Assembly: GCA_014802325.1 (NCBI GenBank)
Contig: JAAVCK010000005.1
Location: 124,001 to 188,000, forward strand
Direction of reading: 5' to 3'
Source: Bacteroides sp.
Lineage (GTDB): Bacteria > Bacteroidota > Bacteroidia > Bacteroidales > Muribaculaceae
DNA: 64,000 bases
Part shown: positions 1 to 8,607 of the stretch, in pieces
Position numbering within the stretch: position 1 is the first letter of the stretch
Layout: the number at the start of each line of letters is the position of its first letter
Notes under the pieces: generated by a model
The model's input: the letters and a program-made list of their open reading frames with translations, nothing else
Told to the model about the DNA's origin: nothing
The model's database searches: none
Position numbers and translations under genes: made by a program

Positions 1-612
1 CGAGAAAAATTCTTCGGCCGAAAAATTCTTGGGCAGACTGAATGTATTGTCGGTCAGCTCCACATCCTCCAGTCGGTCAAGTCCGTATATCTTTATCTCA
101 TCGCGCTCGTTGTGGGCCAGCACATACCAGCGGTTGTCAAACAACCTTACGCAGTAAGGCTCGATGGAAAACGTATATCTGCGCTGACGATTGAAAGGAT
201 GGTATGTGATCCGCACCACGCGGTTGTCTTTCATAGCCTGAAGTATCGTGGTGAGATGGTCGCGTCCCGACGGGATTTCATCTACCATGATACGGTCTTT
301 AAGCGACATATGCTCATTGATCAGATTACCGGCGGCCATAGTGTCGAGCATCCATTTCCGCAGCCTGTCCTCGTCGATATCCTCGGGATTCTCGATATAG
401 TAGAGATAACCGCCGCTTTTCTGGCACGAGATAATTATGCCGAACTGCTCGAAGATTGCATCCTTCCAGCGGTTGAACGTAGCCCGGTGGAGCGGCTTGC
501 AGTCGCTCAGATCCTTGCAGCGTTCCAACCGCTCCGACAGCTCCCTATGCGAGATCTTCCCCGCACGCCGTATCGTGTCGATCAGCCATGTATATTTCTG
601 TAGTTGATTCAT
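1..612 (-). CDS. WYL-domain transcriptional regulator (partial, C-terminus outside window)
   Basis: The minus-strand frame from the ATG at 612 stays open to the window edge, giving 204 residues. The N-terminus (MNQLQKYTWLIDTIRRAGKI) looks like a winged helix-turn-helix. From about residue 115 a WYL-domain pattern follows, with alternating strands and the segment RWYVLAHN that carries the W-Y-L signature. WYL proteins are usually ligand-responsive DNA-binding regulators; no ligand can be read here. The start is supported by a -7 box TATATTTG at 643-636 upstream. The gene faces away from lpxH and is probably monocistronic at its 5' side. The rest of the WYL domain lies to the left of the window. 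Confidence 0.85.
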   Translation of the reverse strand, partial: MNQLQKYTWLIDTIRRAGKISHRELSERLERCKDLSDCKPLHRATFNRWKDAIFEQFGIIISCQKSGGYLYYIENPEDIDEDRLRKWMLDTMAAGNLINEHMSLKDRIMVDEIPSGRDHLTTILQAMKDNRVVRITYHPFNRQRRYTFSIEPYCVRLFDNRWYVLAHNERDEIKIYGLDRLEDVELTDNTFSLPKNFSAEEFFS

Positions 613-635
613 AGCACATGATGATTATTTATCCG

Positions 636-643
636 CAAATATA
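636..643 (-). promoter_or_regulatory. -7 box (TATATTTG) of the WYL regulator
   Basis: Matches the Bacteroidota -7 consensus TAnnTTTG on the minus strand, about 24 bp before the ATG at 612. Confidence 0.55.
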
Positions 644-650
644 GTGAAAA

Positions 651-702
651 GGTGTCGCATTTCGTGCGACACCCTTTAAGTTTTTCGCGCCCGTTTTCGG
701 GC
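651..702. other. Two perfect hairpins upstream of the WYL gene
   Basis: A 9-bp perfect inverted repeat (GGTGTCGCA at 651-659, TGCGACACC at 665-673, 5-nt loop) is followed by a 5-bp one (GCCCG/CGGGC, 689-702). With the terminator at 708-738 they make three hairpins in a row between the WYL promoter and the candidate small RNA. The first could terminate or be an operator; nothing decides between these. Confidence 0.4.
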
Positions 703-705
703 AAA

Positions 706-792
706 ATAAAAAGGAGCGACTTCACGTAGCTCCTTTTTATGAGTTTCCAATAGGTACAATTTCTAAGGTAAAAAAGATTGTTTTAGGTTCGT
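706..792 (-). ncRNA. Candidate small RNA (about 87 nt) with own promoter and terminator
   Basis: On the minus strand a canonical promoter (TTTG at 828-825, 20-bp spacer, TACCTTTG at 804-797) predicts transcription from about 792. The transcript would run without a convincing ORF into an intrinsic terminator: a 10-bp perfect stem (AAAAAGGAGC at 708-717 against GCTCCTTTTT at 729-738) ending in a U-tract. This is the standard layout of a trans-acting small RNA in Bacteroidota. It could instead be read-through downstream of lpxH, but lpxH ends 166 bp earlier and the promoter is complete. I cannot assign it to a named family. Confidence 0.62.
708..738 (-). terminator. Intrinsic terminator of the candidate small RNA
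   Basis: A perfect 10-bp stem with an 11-nt loop and terminal U-tract, read on the minus strand. It is the last terminator-like hairpin downstream of both lpxH and the small RNA. Confidence 0.7.
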
Positions 793-796
793 GATG

Positions 797-828
797 CAAA
801 GGTAAGGCCGAATGTGCACGGCAGCAAA
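797..828 (-). promoter_or_regulatory. Promoter of the candidate small RNA
   Basis: TTTG (828-825) and TACCTTTG (804-797) separated by 20 bp match both the -33 and -7 elements of Bacteroidota housekeeping promoters. Confidence 0.65.
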
Positions 829-835
829 TTAATTT

Positions 836-860
836 ATATGTTATCCAACATATTTTTTTA
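836..860 (+). other. Weak hairpin with T-tract
   Basis: ATATGTT and AACATAT (7-bp arms, 4-nt loop, 836-853) are followed on the plus strand by seven T. It resembles a weak terminator but no plus-strand gene precedes it. Otherwise I see nothing in 861-957. Confidence 0.25.
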
Positions 861-957
861 ACACCCCACCTCAACTTCGGCATTTCCGCACCCCAAACAC
901 GTATAATTCAACAATTTACCGAAATCAATAAGGAACCGCACCGATTGTTAAACAAAG

Positions 958-1734
958 TTAACACGAGGTACTTTCGCCTGATTCGTCGAATTTTTTGAGA
1001 GAAAACGACGTACCGTCCCACACTCCGTAAGAAAACTTATCGATCCAATCGCCAAGTACAATAACCCTTCCGCCGGCCTGCAATTCGCGGTCGAGCAGTA
1101 TGTGCTGATGGCCGAAAACGAAGTAGTCAACCTTGGCCTGCCTGTGGGTCATATTATACTCCTCGGCCCACTCCACAAGCGGATTGTCGGCCTGATCGGC
1201 GGGCAGTTTCATCTGTCCACCCTTGCGGCGGCTATGGCTCGACCATCCGTGGGCAAATCCTATGGTCAGCCGGGGCGGAAGGAAGCTGTAGAGCCATTGG
1301 GCGAATCGGTTGCGAAACAGGCGGCGCAATATTCTGAACGATGTCGGTAGTCGTCCCACGCCGTCGCCATGTTCGAGCAGGAAGCGTCGGCCGTCCCACT
1401 CGGCGGTCATTATACCATCGTGGAGAGTGAAGCCTATTTCATTCGGAAGATAATCGAATATCCATATATCATGATTACCCTTGAGCCAATGCAGCTCCAC
1501 ACCGCTGTCGGCCAGTTCGGCCAGCGCACCGAAAAAGCGCGTATAGCCGCGCGGCACCACCGTGGTGTATTCCCACCAGTAGTCAAGCACATCGCCGAGC
1601 AACACGAGCCGACGCGCCCGCGGAGCTATTGAGCGCAGAAAGTCCACCACCCGACGCTCATGCTCACGTGGCGACTCGATATACGATGCCCCCAGATGAA
1701 GGTCGGAAATGAAATATGTCAGGTCGCGGCTCAT
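958..1734 (-). CDS. lpxH: UDP-2,3-diacylglucosamine diphosphatase (LpxH-type metallophosphatase)
   Basis: A calcineurin-like phosphoesterase of 258 residues. LpxH enzymes cleave UDP-2,3-diacylglucosamine to lipid X in lipid A synthesis at the inner membrane. The metal-binding motifs appear in order: SDLHLG, GDVLDYWWEY, GNHDIW, a central HGDG and a late GHQH. I start it at ATG 1734 (MSRDLTYF), 13 bp after the upstream gene ends. A start at 1782 would overlap that gene and add residues not expected in the family. It follows the SufT-like gene on the same strand and probably shares its transcript. Other calcineurin-like hydrolases are possible, but the spacing and WWEY context fit LpxH. Confidence 0.85.
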   Translation of the reverse strand: MSRDLTYFISDLHLGASYIESPREHERRVVDFLRSIAPRARRLVLLGDVLDYWWEYTTVVPRGYTRFFGALAELADSGVELHWLKGNHDIWIFDYLPNEIGFTLHDGIMTAEWDGRRFLLEHGDGVGRLPTSFRILRRLFRNRFAQWLYSFLPPRLTIGFAHGWSSHSRRKGGQMKLPADQADNPLVEWAEEYNMTHRQAKVDYFVFGHQHILLDRELQAGGRVIVLGDWIDKFSYGVWDGTSFSLKKFDESGESTSC

Positions 1735-1747
1735 GGTCGGCGTGAAA

Positions 1748-2074
1748 TCAGAGAAATCCGAGTTCGAGTTTAGCTTCCTCACTCATCATATCCTTGTTCC
1801 ACTCAGGCTCAAATACTATACGGATGTCGACATTTTTCACACCCTCGATGCTTTCGAGCTTGATGCGGGCATCTTCCACAAGGAAATCGGCGGCCGGACA
1901 CGACGGTGCGGTCAGCGTCATGTCGATTTTCAGCTCGCCGTCGTCGTGAAGATCGATATTGTAGATAAGACCCAAATTATATATATCGACGGGGATTTCG
2001 GGATCGTAAACGGTGCGCAGCATATCCACGATGCGCTCCTCAATAGCTGATTTTTCTTCAGGAGTCATTTTCAA
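1748..2074 (-). CDS. MIP18/DUF59 iron-sulfur assembly factor (SufT-like)
   Basis: A 108-residue single-domain protein of the MIP18 (DUF59) family, which helps load Fe-S clusters onto target proteins. The sequence shows the family core YDPEIPVDIYNLGLIY near residues 23-38, the conserved TAPSCPAADFL with its cysteine around residue 59, and the late VFEPEWNKD. A -7 box TACTTTTG lies at 2096-2089. It heads a two-gene unit with lpxH. The Fe-S scaffold gene sufB lies about 5 kb further along on the same strand but in a different transcript. Confidence 0.88.
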   Translation of the reverse strand: MKMTPEEKSAIEERIVDMLRTVYDPEIPVDIYNLGLIYNIDLHDDGELKIDMTLTAPSCPAADFLVEDARIKLESIEGVKNVDIRIVFEPEWNKDMMSEEAKLELGFL

Positions 2075-2088
2075 TAAAATTGTGAATA

Positions 2089-2096
2089 CAAAAGTA
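2089..2096 (-). promoter_or_regulatory. -7 box (TACTTTTG) of the SufT-like gene
   Basis: TAnnTTTG on the minus strand 15 bp upstream of ATG 2074. Confidence 0.5.
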
Positions 2097-2177
2097 ATCG
2101 TAATTTTCCGAACTTACAATTCATAGATGATTTGATTGATCTTTTCCCTCCTACTTGCGTGACTTCAGCATCATTTC

Positions 2178-2217
2178 TATTACCAAAAAGTGTAGAATTC
2201 TACAGATTTTAGTAATA
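2178..2217. repeat. 40-bp palindromic repeat, copy 1
   Basis: An imperfect palindrome centred on GAATTC (2195-2200): outer arms TATTACCAAAA and TTTTAGTAATA, inner perfect arms TGTAGAA/TTCTACA, two unpaired bases between on each side. It is identical to copy 2 over all 40 bp and lies 146 bp before it. No gene sits between copies 1 and 2. Confidence 0.85.
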
Positions 2218-2292
2218 GATTGACTTATAAGAATACCATCCGAACAATATACGAAAGGGCACACACGTTCGTAAACCATTTTATACTACAAT

Positions 2293-2323
2293 TTTGACAT
2301 ACCGAAAATATAAATTATCTTTG
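2293..2323 (+). promoter_or_regulatory. Promoter of the AAA ATPase gene
   Basis: TTTG (2293-2296), 19-bp spacer, TATCTTTG (2316-2323). The predicted start of transcription, about 6 nt further on, lies inside palindrome copy 2, so nearly the whole leader would be palindrome. Confidence 0.65.
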
Positions 2324-2363
2324 TATTACCAAAAAGTGTAGAATTCTACAGATTTTAGTAATA
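2324..2363. repeat. 40-bp palindromic repeat, copy 2 (overlaps the start codon)
   Basis: Same sequence as copy 1, centred at 2343/2344. Its last base (2363) is the A of the ATPase ATG. Confidence 0.85.
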
Positions 2364-3619
2364 TGATTATTCCACGACCAACTTACCTCAATCAACTGAT
2401 CAAAGCGCAGGGCAACCGCATGATAAAGATTATCACCGGGATACGCCGTTGCGGGAAGTCTTTTCTTTTGTTTGATCTATTCCATAATTATCTCAGGTCA
2501 ACAGGAGTTAACGAGGCTCACATCATAGAAATTGCACTTGACGACAGAGCGAATATCGAATACCGCGATCCTGACAGAATACTTGCCTATATAAAGGAGC
2601 GCATTACCGATACGGAGCGATATTTTGTACTCATTGATGAAGTTCATATGATAAGAGACTTTGTAGAGGTGCTTAATAGCTTACTTCATATCAGCGACCT
2701 GGATATATATGTCACGGGGAGCAATTCACGCTTTCTTTCCAAAGATATAGTCACTGAATTCAGAGGACGCGGTCAGGATATACATATGTACCCGCTCTCA
2801 TTCTACGAGTATTATAATGCCGGAGGAGGTGATCGCTCGTTGCGCTGGAGGGAGTATTCAACCTACGGCGGATTACCTCAGATATTGTCATTGCCCGATG
2901 ATAAGATGAAACGTGACTATCTTATTCACCTTGCCGATACGGTGTATTTACAGGATGTCGTGGAACGCAACCATATCAGAAACAAACCGGAACTCGATGA
3001 ATTATTAAAGATTCTCGCTTCCTCCATCGGCTCTCCATGTAATCCCACCAAGTTATCAAATACTTTCAAGAGCGTAAAGAAAGTTACAATCAGCAACAAA
3101 ACCGTATCGAAATATCTGGAATACCTTTGTGATGCGTTTTTAGTGGAAAAGTCGCTACGATATGACATCAAAGGAAAAAAGTACATAAACACCTTATCCA
3201 AATATTATTTTACCGATGTTGGTATTCGAAACGCGGTGCTCGGTTTCCGTCAACTTGAGCCTACACATCTGATGGAAAACCTTATCTATAATGAATTGCT
3301 TTACCGAGGGTTTTCGGTCGATGTCGGGGTTGTCAGCTCGATTGATAAAAATGAATCCGGGAAATCTGTAAGGAGGGAATTTGAAGTTGACTTCGTAGCC
3401 AATGATGCCTATACCAAATACTACATCCAGTCAGCATACTCAATTCCTGATCATGACAAGATGATTCAGGAAACAAACTCATTCCGCAGGATAGACGATT
3501 CTTTTCATCGTATAATTATTGTCAGGGATGATGTCATGCCTCACCGAAATGATGACGGCATATTGATCATAGGCCTTTTTGACTTTATGTTAAAACCCGA
3601 AATCCTCAAGGAGGTATGA
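2363..3619 (+). CDS. AAA+ ATPase with DUF4143 domain, palindrome-bounded
   Basis: A 418-residue protein of the solitary ATPase/DUF4143 type. Walker A is GIRRCGKS (residues 26-33), Walker B is FVLIDEV (about 88-94), and a sensor-like TGSNSRFLS follows near 117. Towards the C-terminus the pattern EVDFVAN...YIQ resembles the PD-(D/E)XK-like fold of DUF4143, with glutamine where an active nuclease would have a Glu-Lys pair. Function is unknown for most members. Composition is clearly less GC-rich than the flanking housekeeping genes. The gene fits exactly between two palindromes: the start codon shares a base with copy 2, and copy 3 begins 5 bp after the stop. This suggests that gene plus palindromes form one unit inserted between the SufT-like gene and polA. 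Confidence 0.85.
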   Translation: MIIPRPTYLNQLIKAQGNRMIKIITGIRRCGKSFLLFDLFHNYLRSTGVNEAHIIEIALDDRANIEYRDPDRILAYIKERITDTERYFVLIDEVHMIRDFVEVLNSLLHISDLDIYVTGSNSRFLSKDIVTEFRGRGQDIHMYPLSFYEYYNAGGGDRSLRWREYSTYGGLPQILSLPDDKMKRDYLIHLADTVYLQDVVERNHIRNKPELDELLKILASSIGSPCNPTKLSNTFKSVKKVTISNKTVSKYLEYLCDAFLVEKSLRYDIKGKKYINTLSKYYFTDVGIRNAVLGFRQLEPTHLMENLIYNELLYRGFSVDVGVVSSIDKNESGKSVRREFEVDFVANDAYTKYYIQSAYSIPDHDKMIQETNSFRRIDDSFHRIIIVRDDVMPHRNDDGILIIGLFDFMLKPEILKEV

Positions 3620-3624
3620 TGTCC

Positions 3625-3664
3625 TATTACCAAAAAGTGTAGAATTCTACAGATTTTGGTAATA
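3625..3664. repeat. 40-bp palindromic repeat, copy 3
   Basis: Centred on GAATTC at 3642-3647. It differs from copies 1 and 2 by one base in the right arm (TTTTGGTAATA), which makes the outer arms pair fully. It lies between the ATPase stop and the 3' end of polA and could also act as a transcription terminator. Confidence 0.85.
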
Positions 3665-3689
3665 GAAATCGCAGCTTATGTATTGTTAA

Positions 3690-6413
3690 TCAGTGGGCTT
3701 CGAGCCAGTTGGTGGCTACGCCCATGGATACTTCGAGGGGTACGGCGCCGGAATAGGCTGACTCCATGCCGGTGCGCACTATTTCCTGAAGACGTGAGAG
3801 TTCGTCGGGGATGACGTTGAATATCAATTCGTCGTGTACCTGCATTATCATTGTAGAGCGCATGCCTTCGGCCGTCATTCGGGCTGCTATGGTGATCATC
3901 GCGGCCTTGATGATGTCGGCGGCAGTGCCTTGGATGGGGGCGTTGACAGCATTGCGCTCGGCGTAGCTGCGCACGGTGGCGTTGCGCGAATTGATGTCGG
4001 GCAGATAGCGGCGGCGACCCATGCGTGTGGTGACGTAGCCGTCGGTGCGAGCCGTGGCCACGGCCTCGTCAAGATAGCGGCGTATGCCGGGATAAGTGGC
4101 GAAATATCCGTCGATCAGGCGGCGCGCATCGGCGCGCGGTATGCCGAGGCGCTGCGAAAGGCCGAAAGCCGATATACCGTAGATTATGCCGAAATTAGCC
4201 GTCTTGGCATGGCGGCGCTGATCGTCGGTGACTTCTTCGAGAGGCACTTTATAGATTTTCGATGCCGTGACGCGGTGTATGTCGGCCCCCGAGTGGAAAG
4301 CCTCGATCATGTCGGTGTCACCGCTCAGGTCGGCTATGAGTCTGAGCTCGATCTGAGAGTAGTCGGCGCTCATGAGCAGGCAGCCTTCGTCGGGGATAAA
4401 TGCGCGGCGGATCTCGCGTCCGTCATCGGTGCGGATAGGTATGTTCTGAAGGTTAGGGTTGGTCGACGATATTCGTCCGGTGGCGGTGACGGTCTGATTA
4501 TACGAGGTGTGAATCTTGCCCGTCACGGGGTTGACCATGGCCGGAAGTGCTTCAAGATATGTGGTGAGCAGTTTTTTCAGACGGCGGTATTTGAGTATCA
4601 GACTCACTATAGGCACGGTGGCCTCATACTGCTCAAGAATCTGCTCGGTGGTGGAATATGAACCTCGGGCAGTGCGCTTGGCCTTGATACCGGCCTGCTC
4701 GTCGATCTTCATCTCCTCGAAAAGCACCGCTCCCACCTGCGAGGGCGAGCCGATGTTAAACGAATGTCCCGCCAGGGTGTATATCTCCTGCTCATACTGC
4801 GCCAGACGCAGACGCAGGCCTTCGGCCAGCTGGTCGAGGACGGAAGTGTCAATGCGCACTCCGGCCCACTCCATTGCGGCAAGGACGCCTATCAGTGGAA
4901 ACTCCACATCGTTCATCAGTGCCGACATGTGGCGGTTTTCCACTTCGGAGGCAAGCGGATCCATGAGCCTGAGCGCGGTGGCCGCCCTCAGGGCTGCGGC
5001 TGCCGAGGGCTCGGCGTCGGCAGGGAGTTCTATGCCGAGATAGCGCGAGGCGACAGACTGGAGAGTGTGTTTCATCTCCGGATCGATCACATAGTGAGCC
5101 ACCGAGGTGTCAAACACCTGAGCGGTCATCACTATGCCCATGCGCCGCAACAGGAGCATGTCGCGCTTCACATCGTGGCTCACCAGAGTGGTGAAGTCAC
5201 ATGTAAAAAGCGGGGCAAGTATCTCGGCCACCTCTGCACGGTTGGCCGCGGTGATCGACAGCGGTATCCACGAGGCTTCATCAGGGCCATAGGCTATGGC
5301 CAAACCGGATATCGAGGCAGTCATGGCGTCGTCGCCCGCAGCCTCTACAGCCACTCCCACCCTGCTCATGGCGCAGGCGCGCTCCACGGCGCGGGCTATA
5401 TCTTTTTCGGTGTCGAGTGTGGCGGTGCTGACAGCGGCGGCAGTCACCGGCTCGGGCACAGGGGCATCAAACAGTGAGCCCATGCCCGACGAATCGGCGG
5501 CCGGAGCTTCGGCCTGCTGCACGGCGCTCTCGGCTGTAAGGCGCGCATTCAGACGGGCTATGAATGTCTTGAATTCGAGTTCACGATATATGTCAATCAG
5601 CGCGTCGACATTGATATCGCGACGCTCCAGACTGTCTATCGTCACATCCACAGGCACATCAGTGATGATGGTGGCCAGATGTTTCGACAGACGGATTTTA
5701 TCTTCATTTTCCTCCACTTTTTTCTTAAGCGCGCCTTTGAGCGAGGCTGTGGAGGCAAGCAGATTTTCCACGCTACCAAACTCCGATATGAGTTTTACGG
5801 CAGTCTTCTCACCCACACCGGGGCAACCGGGAATATTGTCGGACGCATCACCTTCGAGAGCCAGCAGGTCAATCATCTGTCGGGGCGACGATATGCCGTA
5901 GCGCTCGCATATCTGCTCGGGGCCGCGAATCTCGAATCCCTGGCCGCGGAGCGAAGGCCGGTACATATACACACCGTCGGTCACCAGCTGTCCGTAATCC
6001 TTGTCAGGCGTCATCATATACACCTCATAACCCTCTGAACGGGCGCGGTGAGCCAGCGTGCCTATCACATCGTCGGCCTCATATCCGGGCATCTCCACCA
6101 CCGGTATGCGATACGCGGCGAGGATGCGCTTGATATACGGCACTGAAAGAGTGATATCCTCGGGCTGCTTCTCGCGCTGCGCCTTATACTCGGGATATTC
6201 CTCGTGGCGGAATGTAGGGCCGGAGGGGTCGAAACACACGGCTATATGCGTGGGATTTTCCTTACGAAGCACCTCATCGAGCGTATTGACAAATCCGAAA
6301 ACGGCCGAAGTGTTGAGCCCGCGGGTGGTGACGCGCGGATTGCCCAGCAGCGCATAGTAGGCGCGGTAGATCAGGGCATATGCGTCGAGAAGGAAAAGAC
6401 GTCGTGGAGTCAT
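3690..6413 (-). CDS. polA: DNA polymerase I, proofreading domain degenerate
   Basis: A 907-residue family A polymerase for gap filling and Okazaki fragment maturation. The 5' nuclease domain occupies about residues 1-290, with the acidic cluster YEADDVIGTL near 111 and GDASDNIPG near 188. The polymerase domain has motif A DYSQIELR (684-691), the O-helix RRHAKTANFGIIYG (733-746) and motif C VHDE (859-862). Between them the 3'-5' exonuclease-like domain (about 335-480) has lost its metal ligands: the expected FDTET is VAVEA (354-358), and the tyrosine/aspartate motif is replaced by an alanine-rich SAAAALRAATA. It should therefore lack proofreading. It is last in the cvpA-sufB-trmD-polA run, 30 bp after trmD. 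Confidence 0.96.
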   Translation of the reverse strand: MTPRRLFLLDAYALIYRAYYALLGNPRVTTRGLNTSAVFGFVNTLDEVLRKENPTHIAVCFDPSGPTFRHEEYPEYKAQREKQPEDITLSVPYIKRILAAYRIPVVEMPGYEADDVIGTLAHRARSEGYEVYMMTPDKDYGQLVTDGVYMYRPSLRGQGFEIRGPEQICERYGISSPRQMIDLLALEGDASDNIPGCPGVGEKTAVKLISEFGSVENLLASTASLKGALKKKVEENEDKIRLSKHLATIITDVPVDVTIDSLERRDINVDALIDIYRELEFKTFIARLNARLTAESAVQQAEAPAADSSGMGSLFDAPVPEPVTAAAVSTATLDTEKDIARAVERACAMSRVGVAVEAAGDDAMTASISGLAIAYGPDEASWIPLSITAANRAEVAEILAPLFTCDFTTLVSHDVKRDMLLLRRMGIVMTAQVFDTSVAHYVIDPEMKHTLQSVASRYLGIELPADAEPSAAAALRAATALRLMDPLASEVENRHMSALMNDVEFPLIGVLAAMEWAGVRIDTSVLDQLAEGLRLRLAQYEQEIYTLAGHSFNIGSPSQVGAVLFEEMKIDEQAGIKAKRTARGSYSTTEQILEQYEATVPIVSLILKYRRLKKLLTTYLEALPAMVNPVTGKIHTSYNQTVTATGRISSTNPNLQNIPIRTDDGREIRRAFIPDEGCLLMSADYSQIELRLIADLSGDTDMIEAFHSGADIHRVTASKIYKVPLEEVTDDQRRHAKTANFGIIYGISAFGLSQRLGIPRADARRLIDGYFATYPGIRRYLDEAVATARTDGYVTTRMGRRRYLPDINSRNATVRSYAERNAVNAPIQGTAADIIKAAMITIAARMTAEGMRSTMIMQVHDELIFNVIPDELSRLQEIVRTGMESAYSGAVPLEVSMGVATNWLEAH

Positions 6414-6443
6414 GGACGGTAGTATATGGAAAGGAATATGTGA

Positions 6444-7121
6444 CTAATCATCAAGAAGATCGGGACGCAGGCGGCGGGTGCGCTCCACGGCCTGCTCATG
6501 GCGCCAGGCGTCGATACGAGCCTTGTGACCCGACAGAAGTATCTCGGGCACCTCCCAGCCGTTGTAGACAGCCGGACGCGTATATACAGGCGGAGCGAGA
6601 AGATTGTCCTGAAACGAATCGCTCAGCGCGCTCTGTTCGTCGCCTATCACACCGGGAATGAGTCGCACCACGGCATCGGCTATCACCACGGCGGGTATCT
6701 CGCCACCGGTCAGCACGTAGTCGCCTATCGAAATCTCTCGGGTGATAAGATGCTCGCGTATGCGCCAGTCCACACCCTTGTAGTGACCGCAGAGTATTAT
6801 AATATTGTCGAGCAGCGACATGGCGTTGGCCATAGGCTGATTAAACGTCTCGCCGTCGGGCGAAGTGAATATCACCTCATCATAGTGACGCTCGGCTTTG
6901 AGAGCGGCTATACAACGGTCCACCGGCTCAACCTGCATCACCATTCCGGCCTCTCCGCCGAATGGATAGTCGTCGACCTTGCGATGGCGGTTGGTGGTAT
7001 ATTCGCGCAGGTTGTGCACCACTATCTGCGCCAGCCCCTTGTCCTGGGCGCGCTTAAGTATCGAGCAGTTGAGCGGCGACTCAATCATCTCGGGTAGCAC
7101 GGTAAGTATGTCGATTCTCAT
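6444..7121 (-). CDS. trmD: tRNA (guanine-N1)-methyltransferase TrmD
   Basis: A 225-residue SPOUT methyltransferase that makes m1G37 in tRNAs using S-adenosylmethionine. It carries the trefoil-knot signature at the cofactor site ([13 protein letters not shown], then [12 protein letters not shown]) and the N-terminal [12 protein letters not shown] usual for the family. Its ATG overlaps the sufB stop by 4 bp (ATGA type), so the two are translationally linked. In many bacteria trmD sits with ribosomal genes; its coupling to sufB here is less usual. Confidence 0.96.
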   Translation of the reverse strand: MRIDILTVLPEMIESPLNCSILKRAQDKGLAQIVVHNLREYTTNRHRKVDDYPFGGEAGMVMQVEPVDRCIAALKAERHYDEVIFTSPDGETFNQPMANAMSLLDNIIILCGHYKGVDWRIREHLITREISIGDYVLTGGEIPAVVIADAVVRLIPGVIGDEQSALSDSFQDNLLAPPVYTRPAVYNGWEVPEILLSGHKARIDAWRHEQAVERTRRLRPDLLDD

Positions 7122-8596
7122 CCTACTGATCCTTCGAGTGTTATCTGTAAAAGTTTCTGAGCCTCAACGGCAAATTCCATCGGGAGCTTGCTCATCACCT
7201 CCTTAGCATAGCCATTGACTATCAGCGCTATGGCCTCCTCGGTAGGGATGCCGCGCTGATTACAGTAAAAGAGCTGGTCTTCAGAGATTTTCGATGTGGT
7301 GGCTTCGTGCTCCACTATGGCTGTATCGTTGAGTATGTCGATATAGGGGAATGTGTGAGCACCGCACTTGTCGCCCATAAGCAGCGAGTCACACTGCGTG
7401 TAGTTGCGGCATCCGGTAGCATTGGGGGCCACCTTCACCAGACCGCGGTAGGAATTCTGCGAGCGGCCGGCCGAGATACCTTTTGACACGATGGTCGACG
7501 ATGTGTTGGGGGCAAGATGTATCATCTTGGTGCCGGTGTCGGCCTGCTGGTAATTATTGGTCACGGCCACCGAGTAAAACTCGCCGCGCGAACCTTCGCC
7601 GGCAAGCACACACGAAGGATACTTCCATGTGATAGCCGAGCCGGTCTCCACCTGGGTCCACGACAGTTTCGAGTGGTCGCCGCGGCAGAGTCCGCGCTTT
7701 GTCACGAAGTTGTAGATACCTCCGCGGCCTTCCTTGTCGCCGGCCCACCAGTTCTGCACGGTAGAGTATTTCACCTCGGCGCGCTCCTCCACTATTATCT
7801 CCACTATAGCGGCGTGGAGCTGGTTTTCATCGCGCATCGGGGCGGTGCAACCTTCGAGATAGCTCACGTAGGCATCATCGTCGGCCACTATGAGCGTGCG
7901 CTCAAACTGTCCGGTGCCCGAAGCGTTGATACGGAAGTAGGTGGAGAGTTCCATAGGGCAACGCACTCCTTTGGGGATATAGACAAACGATCCGTCGGAG
8001 AACACCGCCGAGTTGAGAGCCGCATAGAAATTATCTTTATACGACACCACTTTGCCCAGATATTTCTTCACAAGATCGGGATAGTCCTTCACAGCCTCGG
8101 ATATGGAGCAGAATATTATGCCGAGCTCGGCCAGCTTCTCGCGGTGGGTGGTCTTGACGCTCACCGAGTCCATCACAGCGTCGACAGCCATGCCGGAGAG
8201 CACTTTCTGCTCGTCGAGCGGAATTCCCAGACGGTTGAATGTATCGAGCATCTGCGGATCCACCTCGTCAAGACTCTTCGGACCTTCCTTCTTCACAGGT
8301 TCGGCGTAGTAGCTTATATCCTGAAAGTCAATTTCGGGAATGTCGAGGTGGGCCCATGTGGGCGGCTCAAGAGTGAGCCAGTAGCGGAAAGCCTTCAGTC
8401 GGAACTCAAGCAGCCACTCGGGCTCCTGCTTGCGGGCCGAAATGTAGCGCACGGTATCCTCGTTGAGGCCGCGCTCAAGGATGTGGGTGTCGATGTCGCT
8501 CACGAATCCCCACTTATAATCGCTGCCGGTGACATCGCGGATTATGTCGCGCGACTCATCGGCTGCGTTATCGGGTGTAGTCTGATTTTTACTCAT
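7118..8596 (-). CDS. sufB: Fe-S cluster assembly protein SufB
   Basis: A 492-residue SufB, the scaffold subunit that with SufC and SufD builds Fe-S clusters in the cytoplasm. It shows the family landmarks [20 protein letters not shown], the beta-helical core with [10 protein letters not shown], and C-terminal motifs around [15 protein letters not shown] and the terminal [10 protein letters not shown]. No sufC, sufD or sufS follows: trmD overlaps its stop by 4 bp instead. cvpA ends 11 bp upstream. The partner subunits must be encoded elsewhere. Confidence 0.96.
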   Translation of the reverse strand: MSKNQTTPDNAADESRDIIRDVTGSDYKWGFVSDIDTHILERGLNEDTVRYISARKQEPEWLLEFRLKAFRYWLTLEPPTWAHLDIPEIDFQDISYYAEPVKKEGPKSLDEVDPQMLDTFNRLGIPLDEQKVLSGMAVDAVMDSVSVKTTHREKLAELGIIFCSISEAVKDYPDLVKKYLGKVVSYKDNFYAALNSAVFSDGSFVYIPKGVRCPMELSTYFRINASGTGQFERTLIVADDDAYVSYLEGCTAPMRDENQLHAAIVEIIVEERAEVKYSTVQNWWAGDKEGRGGIYNFVTKRGLCRGDHSKLSWTQVETGSAITWKYPSCVLAGEGSRGEFYSVAVTNNYQQADTGTKMIHLAPNTSSTIVSKGISAGRSQNSYRGLVKVAPNATGCRNYTQCDSLLMGDKCGAHTFPYIDILNDTAIVEHEATTSKISEDQLFYCNQRGIPTEEAIALIVNGYAKEVMSKLPMEFAVEAQKLLQITLEGSVG

Positions 8597-8607
8597 AGTA
8601 GGTCACA

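Noticed and set aside
112-603. Plus-strand open frame at the left edge
   Set aside because: It is antisense to the WYL regulator, whose protein has recognisable domain sequence and a promoter.
2178-3664. A CRISPR array made of the three palindromes
   Set aside because: Spacing is irregular (106 bp and 1261 bp), the copies flank a gene, and no cas genes are present.
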